A DNA stretch of 64,000 bases from Virgisporangium aurantiacum (GTDB taxonomy: Bacteria > Actinomycetota > Actinomycetes > Mycobacteriales > Micromonosporaceae), in the NCBI RefSeq assembly GCF_016863635.1, contig NZ_BOPG01000078.1:54865-118864 (forward strand), given 5' to 3'. Of this stretch, positions 24,720 through 32,631 are shown one piece after another (the first letter of the stretch is position 1; each line of letters begins with the position of its first letter). The position numbers were made by a program, and so were the translations under genes. Under the pieces are notes generated by a model. It did no database searches. It had not been told where the DNA came from and saw only the letters and a list, made by a program, of their open reading frames with translations.

Positions 24720-25438
24720 CGACCTACCTCCGCCTGGAGATCCTGCGGGTTCTGCGCAGCGTGACCTTCACCGGCTACACGATCGGGTTCCCGGTCGGTT
24801 TCTACCTGCTGTTCACGCTGGTGTTCGCCCGGGGCATGGTCCAGGGCACCGGCTTCAACGCCTACTACATGGTGTCGATGGCGCTCTACGGCGCGATCGG
24901 CGCCGGTCTGATGGGCGTGGGCGCACCCATCGCGATGGAACGCACCCGCGGCTGGACCCGCCAACTGGCGCTGACGCCGCTACGACCCGGCCGGTACCTC
25001 GTCATCAAGGTGGCCGCCGCCAGCGTCCTGTGCCTGCCGGTGATCCTGGCGATCCTGCTCGCCGGCCGGCTGGTGCACGGTGTCGACCTCGACCCGCTGA
25101 CCTGGCTCGCCCTCGTCCCGGCGCTGTGGCTGGGCGCGATGCCGTTCGTCGGGCTCGGAATCGCCGTCGGGTACACGTTCCGCGACGAGGCGGCGCAGGG
25201 CGTGTCGCTCGCCGTGTACTTCCTCATGTCCGTCGCGGGCGGCCTGTGGCTGCCAACGGAGGTGTTTCCCGACTGGCTCGCGGACGTGGCCAAGGTGCTT
25301 CCCACCTACCGCGCCGGGGAGCTGTCCTGGCTGCTGATCGCCGGTGAGTCGCCGGTGTCCGGCGGCGCCCTCGTCCTGCTGGCCTGGGCCGGCGCCTTCC
25401 TCGGACTGGCGGCGTGGCGATTCCGTCGGGCCTCGTAA
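24716..25438 (+). CDS. ABC-2 type permease
   Basis: The 240-aa integral membrane protein overlaps the ATPase gene by four bases (ATGA). Six hydrophobic segments are visible, for example 'GYTIGFPVGFYLLFTLVFA', 'LYGAIGAGLMGVGAPIAM', 'VLCLPVILAILLAGRLV', 'WLALVPALWLGAMPFVG' and 'LVLLAWAGAFLGLAAW'. The motif 'ERTRGWTRQLALTPLRPGRY' between helices is typical of DrrB/ABC-2 permeases. It forms the exporter with the preceding ATPase and is presumably specific for the RiPP product. Confidence 0.88.
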   Translation: MTTYLRLEILRVLRSVTFTGYTIGFPVGFYLLFTLVFARGMVQGTGFNAYYMVSMALYGAIGAGLMGVGAPIAMERTRGWTRQLALTPLRPGRYLVIKVAAASVLCLPVILAILLAGRLVHGVDLDPLTWLALVPALWLGAMPFVGLGIAVGYTFRDEAAQGVSLAVYFLMSVAGGLWLPTEVFPDWLADVAKVLPTYRAGELSWLLIAGESPVSGGALVLLAWAGAFLGLAAWRFRRAS

Positions 25439-25467
25439 CGGCCACCGCGACAATTGAAGGGACCAGC

Positions 25468-26814
25468 GTGAGACTTCGCACCAGCGTTCCGAAGCACCGT
25501 GCTTCGGGCCGGCACCGGGAGTGCTCCTCGGCCGAGACGTTCGAACGGGTCCGCCCGCACCTGCGCCGGATCGGGGTCACGCGGATCGCCGACATCACGG
25601 GGCTGGACCGGATCGGGATCCCGGTCTACAACGCCATCGTGCCGCGCTCCGCCGACGAGTTGTCCGTCTACAACGGCAAGGGCGGCACCCCCCTCGACGC
25701 GATGACCTCCGCGGTCATGGAAGCGGTCGAACGATTCTGCGCCTGGCAGCCGATGCGCCCGGCGCGGATCGCCTCCCACACGGAACTGGCGGCGGGGTCG
25801 GTGCCGGTGCTCGACCCGGTGTCGCACAACATGAAGCTGCACCGGAACTTCCATCACGACCGGGTCATGTCGTGGGTGCCCGGATTCGATCTGCTCAACG
25901 AGGAAACCGTCTACGTGCCGCTGTGCCTCGCCGGGTACTACGTGCGCTACCACGAGCAGTCCTGCTACCGGATCACCAGCACCAACGGCGTCGCGTCCGG
26001 CAACTCGCTGGAGGAGGCGATCTGCCACGCCCTCATCGAGGTCATCGAGCGCGACGACTGGACGATGGCCGATCTCGTCAGCCACCGGCTGAAGACGGTC
26101 GTCCGGACCAGGATGGCCAAGTCGGCCCCGCCGGGCGCCGTGACGTGGCTGGAGGATCGGCACCCGGCGGTCGATCTCGGCACGCTGCCGCCGCAGGCAC
26201 ACCGGTATGCGCGGATGTTCGAGGACGCCGGTGTCCAACTCGTGATCCGCGACGTCTCGTCGGACACCGGAATCGCCAGCTTCGGCGCCGTCGTGCGGGA
26301 GGATCTCGGCCCGACGGTCGCGCAGAGCCACGCGGGCTACGGCTCGCACCCCGACGCCGAGGTGGCCGTGCTGCGGGCGTTGACCGAGGCGGCGCAGAGC
26401 CGGGTGGTGGATCTGCAGGGGGTCCGGGAGGATCTGAACCTGCCCGGCGCGAAGATCGAGCCCTGGCAGCAGCTCACCTACCGCGGACATCAACTGGACG
26501 CCGGCGACTGGCCGTTCGGCAACTGCACCACCAGCGTGCCGTTCGGCCGGATCGTCAACCACCCGAGCGACGACATCATGACCGACGTCACCGTCATGCT
26601 GGACGGGATCCGCGCCCGCGGCATGCGTCGCGTCATCGTCGTCGACCTGTCCGTGCCGGATCTGCCGTTCCACGTCGTTCGCGTGATCGTCCCGGGAATG
26701 GAGTCCTTCGCCTTCGACCAGGGCCGGCTCGGTCCACGTGCCCTCGCGCGGTGGGACGGCACGCTCAAGGAACTGATCGGTTTGCGGGACACCAGGGTCG
26801 GCGAGCGAGTCTGA
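25468..26814 (+). CDS. stand-alone YcaO, TfuA-partnered (predicted thioamide synthetase)
   Basis: The 448-aa protein starts at a GTG preceded by GAAGGGA. YcaO ATP-binding elements are present: 'GGTPLDAMTSAVMEAVERFC' near residue 75, 'SGNSLEEAICHALIEVIERD' near 178 and 'DAEVAVLRALTEAAQSR' near 295. It has no E1-like domain and no C-terminal PxPxP tail (it ends VGERV), unlike the azoline-forming YcaO at 13751. YcaO enzymes encoded next to TfuA install backbone thioamides (methyl-coenzyme M reductase thioglycine, thioviridamide-like and thiopeptin-like RiPPs) from ATP and a sulfur donor. The TfuA gene follows 11 bases after its stop. The modified residue in the core cannot be read from the sequence. 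Confidence 0.88.
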   Translation: MRLRTSVPKHRASGRHRECSSAETFERVRPHLRRIGVTRIADITGLDRIGIPVYNAIVPRSADELSVYNGKGGTPLDAMTSAVMEAVERFCAWQPMRPARIASHTELAAGSVPVLDPVSHNMKLHRNFHHDRVMSWVPGFDLLNEETVYVPLCLAGYYVRYHEQSCYRITSTNGVASGNSLEEAICHALIEVIERDDWTMADLVSHRLKTVVRTRMAKSAPPGAVTWLEDRHPAVDLGTLPPQAHRYARMFEDAGVQLVIRDVSSDTGIASFGAVVREDLGPTVAQSHAGYGSHPDAEVAVLRALTEAAQSRVVDLQGVREDLNLPGAKIEPWQQLTYRGHQLDAGDWPFGNCTTSVPFGRIVNHPSDDIMTDVTVMLDGIRARGMRRVIVVDLSVPDLPFHVVRVIVPGMESFAFDQGRLGPRALARWDGTLKELIGLRDTRVGERV

Positions 26815-26825
26815 GGAGTGGCACC

Positions 26826-27503
26826 ATGCGTCCAGTCGTTTTCGTCGGACCGAGCATCGACGCCGACACCGTGCGCGGCGCGATCGACGCGGAGGTCCTG
26901 CCTCCGGTTCGGCGCGGAGACATCGAGGAACTCTTCCGGCGGGCCGACCCGCCGAGCCAGGTCGGCATCGTCGACGGGGTGTTCCTGCAGGGACTCGCGG
27001 TCTCCCCGAAGGAGATCCTGACCGAGATCGAGCATCGCGACGTGGTGTTCTTCGGCTCGTCGAGCATGGGTGCGTTGCGGGCGGCGGAACTGGCCGGCTA
27101 CGGGATGGTCGGTGTCGGCGAGATCTTCCGCCGGTACCACGAGGGTGAGCTCGACGCCGACGACGAGGTCGCCATCACCTTCGACGCCGAGTCGCTGCGC
27201 CCGATGTCCGAGCCGATGGTGAACATCCGCATCGCGGTGGAGGCCGCCGTCGGTCGGGGCGTGGTGACCGCCACGACCGCGGACACGGCGATAGCGGCGG
27301 CGAAGGATCTCTACTTCCCGGACCGGACCTACGCGAACCTCCTGCGCGTCCTCGACGGCCGGGTCGACGGGTCCGAACTGGCGGCGCTGCGTGCCTTCCT
27401 CCTCGACGATCCACCCAACGCCAAGAGGGACGACGCGCTCGCCCTGCTCGCCGCGATCCGCACGGCGACCGAGCGCGGCGACCGCCCGTATCCGGCCAGC
27501 TGA
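26826..27503 (+). CDS. tfuA: TfuA-like protein, partner of the thioamide YcaO
   Basis: The 225-aa protein opens 'MRPVVFVGPSIDADTVRGAI', carries 'PPVRRGDIEELF' and has the family hallmark 'VVFFGSSSMGALRAAELAGY' near residue 75. TfuA proteins assist a YcaO enzyme in thioamidation, probably by delivering sulfur. GAGGAG precedes the ATG. It is the last gene of the RiPP operon and converges on a histidine kinase gene only 12 bases away. The YcaO-TfuA pair inside a thiopeptide-type cluster recalls saalfelduracin and thiopeptin loci. Confidence 0.9.
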   Translation: MRPVVFVGPSIDADTVRGAIDAEVLPPVRRGDIEELFRRADPPSQVGIVDGVFLQGLAVSPKEILTEIEHRDVVFFGSSSMGALRAAELAGYGMVGVGEIFRRYHEGELDADDEVAITFDAESLRPMSEPMVNIRIAVEAAVGRGVVTATTADTAIAAAKDLYFPDRTYANLLRVLDGRVDGSELAALRAFLLDDPPNAKRDDALALLAAIRTATERGDRPYPAS

Positions 27504-27515
27504 GAGGGCGGCCGA

Positions 27516-29324
27516 TCAGGTGGGGAGGGTGAACCAGAAGCGGCTGCCGCCGTCGGGGTTGGTGGTGACTCCGATGTGGCCGCCGTGGCGGGTGATGACC
27601 TGTTTGCAGATGGCCAGTCCGAGGCCGGTGCCGGGGTAGCCTTCGCTGCCGCGGGCGCGGTGGAAGGTGTCGAAGACGGCCGCCTGGTCGGCGGGGTCGA
27701 TGCCGATGCCCCGGTCGGAGACCTCGATGCGCCATCCGTCGCTGGTGGGTTCGGCGGTGACGGCGACGTACGGGGTGCGGCCGGGGCGGACGTATTTGAG
27801 GGCGTTGCCGATCAGGTTGTCGAGGACCTGGCGCAGGAGCACCGGGTCGGCGGTGACGGTGGGCAGGTCGACGAGGTCGATGTGCGGGGGTTCGGCGTGG
27901 GTGGCGAGGCGGTCGCTGAGGACGTCCGCGACGAGGTCCGCGACGGCGACGGTGGTGGGGTTGAGGTGGGCGTCGCGGGCGGTGGCGTAGCCGAGCAGGT
28001 CGTCGATGAGCCGGCGCATCCGGGACACCCCGGCGGTGATCCGGTCCAGGTACCGGCGGGTGTCCGGGTCGAGGCTGTCGCCGTGTTCGTCGACGATCAC
28101 GGCGGCGTAGCCGGCGACCGTGGTGAGCGGGGACTTCAGGTCGTGTGCGGTGATGCTGGCGAAGGCTTCCAGTTCGGCTTCCCGCTCGCGCAGCCGCGCC
28201 TCGGTGAGCTGGCGGCGGGTGATGTCGGCGCGGAGCGCCGTGGTGGCCTTGTCGACCCGGGCCAGGGCCTGGTTGCGGGCGGTGGCCAGCACCGCGACGA
28301 GAGCGGCGAGGAGCAGCGTGAGGAGGGTCCCGATTCCGGTGGTGATCGTCGGGAGGTACTGCCCGAGCGGGGTGCGGATTCCCGTCGTGGGATACACGTC
28401 CAATTGCCAGTGCCGCTGTCCGAACTCGACGCTGACCTGCCGGTGCAGCCGTGCGTCGCGCAGGACGGTGCCGTCGACGACCCGGGCGACGGTCACCGGT
28501 CGGCCCGCGGTGGAGGTGTCGGACAGGGTGACCGCGGCGGCGTGCTGGGAGGCTTTCCGCAGGGTCTCGGTGATGAAGTCCCCACCGCGTAGACCCATCA
28601 GAATCCAGCCGCGGAACTCGCCGGCGTCGGGGGTGCCCTGCCCGCCGTAGACGGGAGCCGTCAGCACGAACGACATCTGCTGCTGGTCGGCCGGCAGGTC
28701 GCGGTCGTTGAGCAGGATGTAGGTGCGGCTCGCGGTCGCCCGTCCGGTGGCGCGGGCCAGGTTCAACGCCTCGGTCGGCTCGGCAGCCGCGGTGAGGTCG
28801 CGCCCGGTCTCGGGCGGTGTGCCGTCCAGGGCGTGGTTGAGGACCGCGAACAGATGCTCGGCGGTGCCGTCGTGCGGCGCCAACGTCAGGCCGGTGTTGC
28901 CGCGGGATCGCCACAGCGCCTGCACCGCCTCCACCTGGTCGCCGCGGGCGGGTACCACCAGCAGCACCCCGGTGGCGCCGGGTAGCCGCTCCCGGCTGGT
29001 ACGGGAGGTCAGCGTGACGAAGTCGGCCGCGCTCAGCTCGCTCTGCGCCCCGACCGCCGCCGCCAGGTCGGAGATCGTGTCGGTGTAGCGGCGGGTCTCC
29101 GCGCTCGTGGCGTTGCCGACCGCCTGGGCCCGCTGGTCCATCACCGCCGCCAGATGAGCGTCCTGCTGCCCGTCGGCCACCACAGCCACCACACCGGAGA
29201 CCGCCAGCCCCACCACCAGCACCAGCACCGTCAAGAGCACGCTGACCGGCCAGCGCCGGCCCGTCAGTGCCGTTGACAGTCCCTTCGCCGGCCGTCGTGA
29301 CGCCACATCCACCGTGATCGGCAC
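27516..29324 (-). CDS. membrane sensor histidine kinase with CHASE-like sensor
   Basis: The 602-aa protein has a first membrane helix near residues 25-48 (VSVLLTVLVLVVGLAVSGVV), an extracytoplasmic region of about 260 residues resembling a CHASE domain, and a second helix near 318-342. After a coiled segment come the kinase motifs: H-box 'SITAHDLKSPLTTVAGYA', N-box 'LDNLIGNALKY', G1 'VSDRGIGIDP' and G2 'GTGLGLAICKQVI'. No response regulator is encoded nearby, so it is an orphan kinase. It starts at a GTG (29324) and converges on the RiPP operon; a functional link to the cluster is possible but unsupported. Confidence 0.9.
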   Translation of the reverse strand: MPITVDVASRRPAKGLSTALTGRRWPVSVLLTVLVLVVGLAVSGVVAVVADGQQDAHLAAVMDQRAQAVGNATSAETRRYTDTISDLAAAVGAQSELSAADFVTLTSRTSRERLPGATGVLLVVPARGDQVEAVQALWRSRGNTGLTLAPHDGTAEHLFAVLNHALDGTPPETGRDLTAAAEPTEALNLARATGRATASRTYILLNDRDLPADQQQMSFVLTAPVYGGQGTPDAGEFRGWILMGLRGGDFITETLRKASQHAAAVTLSDTSTAGRPVTVARVVDGTVLRDARLHRQVSVEFGQRHWQLDVYPTTGIRTPLGQYLPTITTGIGTLLTLLLAALVAVLATARNQALARVDKATTALRADITRRQLTEARLREREAELEAFASITAHDLKSPLTTVAGYAAVIVDEHGDSLDPDTRRYLDRITAGVSRMRRLIDDLLGYATARDAHLNPTTVAVADLVADVLSDRLATHAEPPHIDLVDLPTVTADPVLLRQVLDNLIGNALKYVRPGRTPYVAVTAEPTSDGWRIEVSDRGIGIDPADQAAVFDTFHRARGSEGYPGTGLGLAICKQVITRHGGHIGVTTNPDGGSRFWFTLPT

Positions 29325-29345
29325 CGCGGGCCACCAGTGAAGCGT

Positions 29346-29723
29346 TCAGCAGCGTCCGGTCGGTTGGAACCGGCATCGGCCGGTACGGCATTCGGTGAGG
29401 GTGTCGATGACGCTGCGGCGGGTGCGTCTCAGGTCGGCGATCCTGGCGTCGATGCGGTCGACGACGGACTCGAGGCGCCACAGGTGGTCGGCCCCGGTGG
29501 TCTCCCCGCCGTCGTGGGCGCGCAGGGCGTCGATGATCTCGTCGAGGGTGAATCCGAGTTGCTGCAGTGCCCGGGCCATCCGGATGCGTTCGACCGCGGC
29601 GGGCGTGTACTCGCGGTATCCGGACGGGCGCCGCTCCGGGGGTGGAAGCACGCCGCGCCGCTCGTAGAACCGCACCGTGTCGACGGTGACGTCGGCCTCG
29701 GCTGCCACCTGACCGATTTTCAT
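29346..29723 (-). CDS. MerR-family metal-responsive regulator
   Basis: The 125-aa protein has the MerR winged helix 'MKIGQVAAEADVTVDTVRFY' and 'ERRGVLPPPERRPSGYREYT', a dimerisation helix, and Cys residues at the C-terminus ('TECRTGRCRF') in the position of metal ligands of ZntR/CueR-type sensors. The start at 29723 begins the family motif; the frame extends upstream to 29801, but that stretch overlaps the promoter. It is divergent from the CC-motif gene at 29816, whose MerR-type promoter (29737-29767) lies between them. The metal is not determined. Confidence 0.85.
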   Translation of the reverse strand: MKIGQVAAEADVTVDTVRFYERRGVLPPPERRPSGYREYTPAAVERIRMARALQQLGFTLDEIIDALRAHDGGETTGADHLWRLESVVDRIDARIADLRRTRRSVIDTLTECRTGRCRFQPTGRC

Positions 29724-29736
29724 CGCCGCCCCACTC

Positions 29737-29767
29737 TTGACTCTGGACCTGAGTTCAGAGTTTACGG
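29737..29767 (+). promoter_or_regulatory. MerR-type promoter with 19-bp spacer
   Basis: TTGACT (-35) and TTACGG (-10) are 19 bases apart, the overlong spacing that MerR activators correct by DNA distortion. The spacer holds a dyad, ACTCTG...CAGAGT. It points to the gene at 29816. Confidence 0.7.
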
Positions 29768-29815
29768 TTCCGGTGGGAACGCAAGCAACGCCCGACGACA
29801 CCGAAGGAGCAACGC

Positions 29816-30316
29816 ATGGACGACACGGCGAGCATCGACGCGCCGGCGATCGCGTGTGACATGACCGACGCGCCGGACACCGCCGAGGAGCGGATGGCCG
29901 AGTACGACCGGCTGTTCACCCAGGCTCTGGCCGGACGCGACCGGACCGGCGACACGGTGCGGTTGCGGTTCCGCGCCGACGAGGGCGTCGAGGCGTGGGT
30001 GCGCGACCTGGCCGCCCGGGAGAAGGCATGCTGCCCGTTCTACGACTTCGCGGTCAGCGCCACCGCCGACGGCGAGGTGTGGTGGGACGTCAGCCTGGTC
30101 GACGGTGTCGCCGCCGACGAGGCAACGGCACGCACCCTGCTCGACACCTACTACCACGCACCGGACTACGCCGCCGACGGCGTCGCCGGCATGACGAAGT
30201 GGCTGTCCGGCAACGGATTTGCGGTCACGACGAACGAGTCCGGGACCGTCATGCGGTTCGGTCGGAACCCTGCCGACGCCGCGGGGCCGGTCCGGAACGC
30301 GGTGCGTACACCGTAG
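29816..30316 (+). CDS. MerR-controlled protein with a CCPF motif (uncharacterised)
   Basis: The 166-aa soluble protein contains 'DLAAREKACCPFYDFAV' near residue 65 and lacks signal peptide or membrane helices. A paralogue encoded at 31121-31471 has the parallel 'LTARETECCSFFTFTT'. Both are driven by MerR-type promoters, so the vicinal Cys pair probably binds a soft metal. I do not know an assigned function for this family. AAGGAG precedes the ATG. The C-terminal extension (about residues 110-166) is absent from the paralogue. Confidence 0.7.
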   Translation: MDDTASIDAPAIACDMTDAPDTAEERMAEYDRLFTQALAGRDRTGDTVRLRFRADEGVEAWVRDLAAREKACCPFYDFAVSATADGEVWWDVSLVDGVAADEATARTLLDTYYHAPDYAADGVAGMTKWLSGNGFAVTTNESGTVMRFGRNPADAAGPVRNAVRTP

Positions 30317-30361
30317 GCGGCGAGGATCCGTCCGAAGTTCGCGTCGGGTTGCCCGGTCGGG

Positions 30362-30688
30362 TCAGCAGCCGTCGCCTCCGCACCCGCAGCTCGTTGCGCC
30401 GGCGGCCGCGGCACGGCGGGCACTGCGGCGGCGGTGCAGCCACCACATGGCCAGGGCGAGCACGACCAGCCCGGCGGACACCGCGAACAGGGTCTTCTCG
30501 ACGATCGCGGCACCGGTGGTGGTGAGCACACCGGCGGCGATCAGCACCGGCAGGGCGCAGCAGGCCGCACAGGCGACGACGGCGAGGATGCCGCTGACCC
30601 TGCTCCGCGTCGGCGGCTTGTTGTCGACGCTCCGGGCCCGATGGTGGTGCGGGTCGCGGACGGTCGGGGGCTGGAGGGGAACGGTCAT
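30362..30688 (-). CDS. MerT/MerF-like small membrane protein with Cys-rich tail
   Basis: The 108-aa protein has a membrane helix with Cys residues ('ILAVVACAACCALPVLIAAG'), a second helix ('TLFAVSAGLVVLALAMWWLH'), a basic loop and a C-terminal 'SCGCGGDGC' metal-binding tail. Cys in the first helix and a second Cys cluster on the inside are the pattern of mercuric ion transporters such as MerT, MerF and MerC. It is the last gene of a three-gene operon with the MerR at 30685 and the CC protein at 31121, and its start overlaps the MerR stop. No mercuric reductase (MerA) or lyase is present nearby. Confidence 0.65.
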   Translation of the reverse strand: MTVPLQPPTVRDPHHHRARSVDNKPPTRSRVSGILAVVACAACCALPVLIAAGVLTTTGAAIVEKTLFAVSAGLVVLALAMWWLHRRRSARRAAAAGATSCGCGGDGC

Positions 30689-31143
30689 GCGGTTTCTCCG
30701 TCGGGTCGTTCGGCGCTGTCCACGGTGCTGTCGATGGTGCTGCCGATGGTCAGGAACGGGATCGGGCAGTCGGGGCAGGTGCAGTTGGTGAGGCTGGTGC
30801 AGCGGGCGTCGACGACCTCGGTCAGCGCGCCACGGATCGCGGCGAGGTCGGCGATCTTCGCGTCGATCTCGGCGATCTTGTCGATCGCGCGCTGGCGTAG
30901 ATCCGGGGTCGGGTGCCGGCGGCGGCCGGTGTCGAGGAGTTCGGCGACCTCGTCGAGGGTGAACCCGAGCCGCTGCGCGGCCTTGATCACGTTCAGCAGG
31001 GCGACGGTGTCGGGCGGGTAGAGCCGGTGCCCGCCGTGGGAGCGGGTCGGTTCGGCGAGCAGGCCGCGGCGCTCGTAGTAACGCAGCGTCTGGATGTTGA
31101 CGCCGGCCTGCTCGGCGACCTCACCGGTGCGCAGCGTCGTCAT
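30685..31143 (-). CDS. MerR-family regulator (mercury-type Cys pattern)
   Basis: The 152-aa protein begins 'MTTLRTGEVAEQAGVNIQTL' 'RYYERRGLL' and has C-terminal Cys in 'VVDARCTSLTNCTCPDCPIP', close to the metal-binding loop of MerR. It overlaps the CC-motif gene upstream by 23 bases and the membrane protein gene downstream, forming one operon transcribed from the MerR-type promoter at 31525-31555, so it should autoregulate. Mercury or a related thiophilic metal is the probable inducer. Confidence 0.88.
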   Translation of the reverse strand: MTTLRTGEVAEQAGVNIQTLRYYERRGLLAEPTRSHGGHRLYPPDTVALLNVIKAAQRLGFTLDEVAELLDTGRRRHPTPDLRQRAIDKIAEIDAKIADLAAIRGALTEVVDARCTSLTNCTCPDCPIPFLTIGSTIDSTVDSAERPDGETA

Positions 31144-31471
31144 GGTTGCTGCCGGCGCTGTGCGCGAGCGAGGCCAGGACGTCGGCGTACCGGGCCGGGA
31201 CCTCGACGTCGAGCGTGACCGCCTCGCCGCCGTCAGCGGGTCGACCCGTCGTGGTGAAGGTGAAGAACGAGCAGCACTCGGTCTCGCGGGCGGTCAGCTC
31301 CCGCACCGTGGCCTCAAGCCCGGCCGGGCCGGTCAGGTGCAGACGGGCGTGGGTGGCGCTGAGCGTGTCGACGTGACGCACGGCAGCGGCGAACAGGCTG
31401 TCGAACTCGGCCAGGCGCACCGGTTGCTCGACCGTGGGCAGGGCACACGCGTCCGGAACGGTGAACGACAT
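31121..31471 (-). CDS. CC-motif protein of the MerR operon (uncharacterised)
   Basis: The 116-aa protein starts 'MSFTVPDACALPTVEQPVR' and holds 'ELTARETECCSFFTFTTTG' near residue 58, the same motif as the protein at 29816. It has no transmembrane segment. It is the first gene behind a mercury-like MerR promoter and overlaps the merR start. The paired Cys and the context suggest a cytoplasmic metal-binding or detoxification role. AGGAGCCTGCG precedes the ATG, supporting this start over an upstream in-frame ATG at 31555. Confidence 0.7.
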   Translation of the reverse strand: MSFTVPDACALPTVEQPVRLAEFDSLFAAAVRHVDTLSATHARLHLTGPAGLEATVRELTARETECCSFFTFTTTGRPADGGEAVTLDVEVPARYADVLASLAHSAGSNHDDAAHR

Positions 31472-31524
31472 CGCAGGCTCCTCAGGACTGAGACCCGGCG
31501 CCGATCTCGACACCGTCCAGAACA

Positions 31525-31555
31525 CGGTAAGCCTGTACGTGGGTACCGGATGCAA
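31525..31555 (-). promoter_or_regulatory. mercury-type MerR promoter with 19-bp spacer
   Basis: On the minus strand TTGCAT and TTACCG are 19 bases apart, and the spacer has the dyad CCGGTAC-CCAC-GTACAGG, close to the GTAC-containing operator of mer promoters. It directs transcription of the operon 31471-30362. Confidence 0.7.
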
Positions 31556-31597
31556 GTCGGTGGCGGGCTGGGCCTGGCCATCGTGCGGGGCGGCAGC

Positions 31598-32605
31598 CTA
31601 GTCGGTGGCCGAACGAGAGCGTCGCGGGCGCAGGCTGCCGGCGAGGCACAGCAGTATGCCGAGCACGAGCCACGCTGCGAGGACGATGACCGAACGGGTG
31701 GCGCCGTGGCTGTCGAAGAAGGCGGTGGACCGCAGTAGCCGGCCACCGGCGCCGGGCGGTAGCAGCTGGCCGAGCATGCCGGACCTGCCGGGCAGCATCT
31801 CGGGCGCGGTCGCGGTGCCTGACAAGGGGTTGCCGATGAGCATCATGACGGCCGCACCCAGGCCGAGCCCGGCATAGCCGAGCAGGGACTCCAGCCCCAG
31901 AATGGTCACGGAGGTTGCAGCGACGGTCAGGGCGACCGCGCCGGTGTTCGCCCAGTACGAGCCCGACAGCGAGCCGAGCCAGAACTGCAGAATGGCCCCC
32001 AGTGCGAGGCCGCCGGTGACAGCGAAGGCGAGCGCTCCCACTACCCGACGGGTGGTGCCACGGACAAGTCTCGTCAGCAGAACGGCGGCGAGCAGACCAC
32101 CCATGACCAAAGGCAGAGCCGCGGCGGCCAGCCCGGCGCCACGAGGGTCGTCAGCTGGCAGCGGAACGAGGTCGCGGACGGCGGACGGCGTGCTGGCGCC
32201 CTGGGACTGCGCCTGGTTGAGTGCCGTGACGATGCTGTTGAGGGTCTGGGCGACGGCCGTGCTGGCGGCGGAGGCGAGGATGACCCGTGGTGTACCGGAA
32301 CTTACGTCGATTGCCCCGTACACGTCGCGGTTGCGAATGAGTTGTTCGGCGGCGGTGGTGTCGGCGACTTCGGTGATGTCGAAGGCGTCGGGTAGGCGTT
32401 CGTGGAGGGCGGCGCTGATCTGGCTGACCGCCGGTGCGGGCCCCGCGATGGCGATCGGCACGTCGTGCGCCGACGAGCGTACCGAGGGCCAGGCGAAGGC
32501 GGTCAGTAGAACGCTGACGGCCACCGTGAGCAGGGCGACGGCCTTGGCCACCGCCGACCAGGGCGACGGCGGTGCATCGGTTGCGGGCTTGGCCTGAACG
32601 GCCAT
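31598..32605 (-). CDS. integral membrane protein, ABC-2/YhgE-like
   Basis: The 335-aa protein has one N-terminal helix ('VALLTVAVSVLLTAFAWPSV'), an extracytoplasmic domain with 'VPIAIAGPAPAVSQISAAL', and five further helices at the C-terminus. This is the arrangement of actinobacterial ABC-2/YhgE-related membrane proteins. GGAGG sits seven bases before the chosen ATG at 32605; another ATG at 32635 lies inside the preceding sigma-factor stop. It follows the ECF-type sigma factor gene by 26 bases and probably belongs to that operon. The substrate is unknown. Confidence 0.7.
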   Translation of the reverse strand: MAVQAKPATDAPPSPWSAVAKAVALLTVAVSVLLTAFAWPSVRSSAHDVPIAIAGPAPAVSQISAALHERLPDAFDITEVADTTAAEQLIRNRDVYGAIDVSSGTPRVILASAASTAVAQTLNSIVTALNQAQSQGASTPSAVRDLVPLPADDPRGAGLAAAALPLVMGGLLAAVLLTRLVRGTTRRVVGALAFAVTGGLALGAILQFWLGSLSGSYWANTGAVALTVAATSVTILGLESLLGYAGLGLGAAVMMLIGNPLSGTATAPEMLPGRSGMLGQLLPPGAGGRLLRSTAFFDSHGATRSVIVLAAWLVLGILLCLAGSLRPRRSRSATD

Positions 32606-32631
32606 GTCGGGTCCTCCAGATTGGGCCGAAT

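Noticed and set aside
27175..29481. A 768-codon open frame antisense and parallel to the kinase
   Set aside because: It is a shadow in a GC-rich region with low-complexity Arg/Pro translation; the kinase frame carries all motifs.
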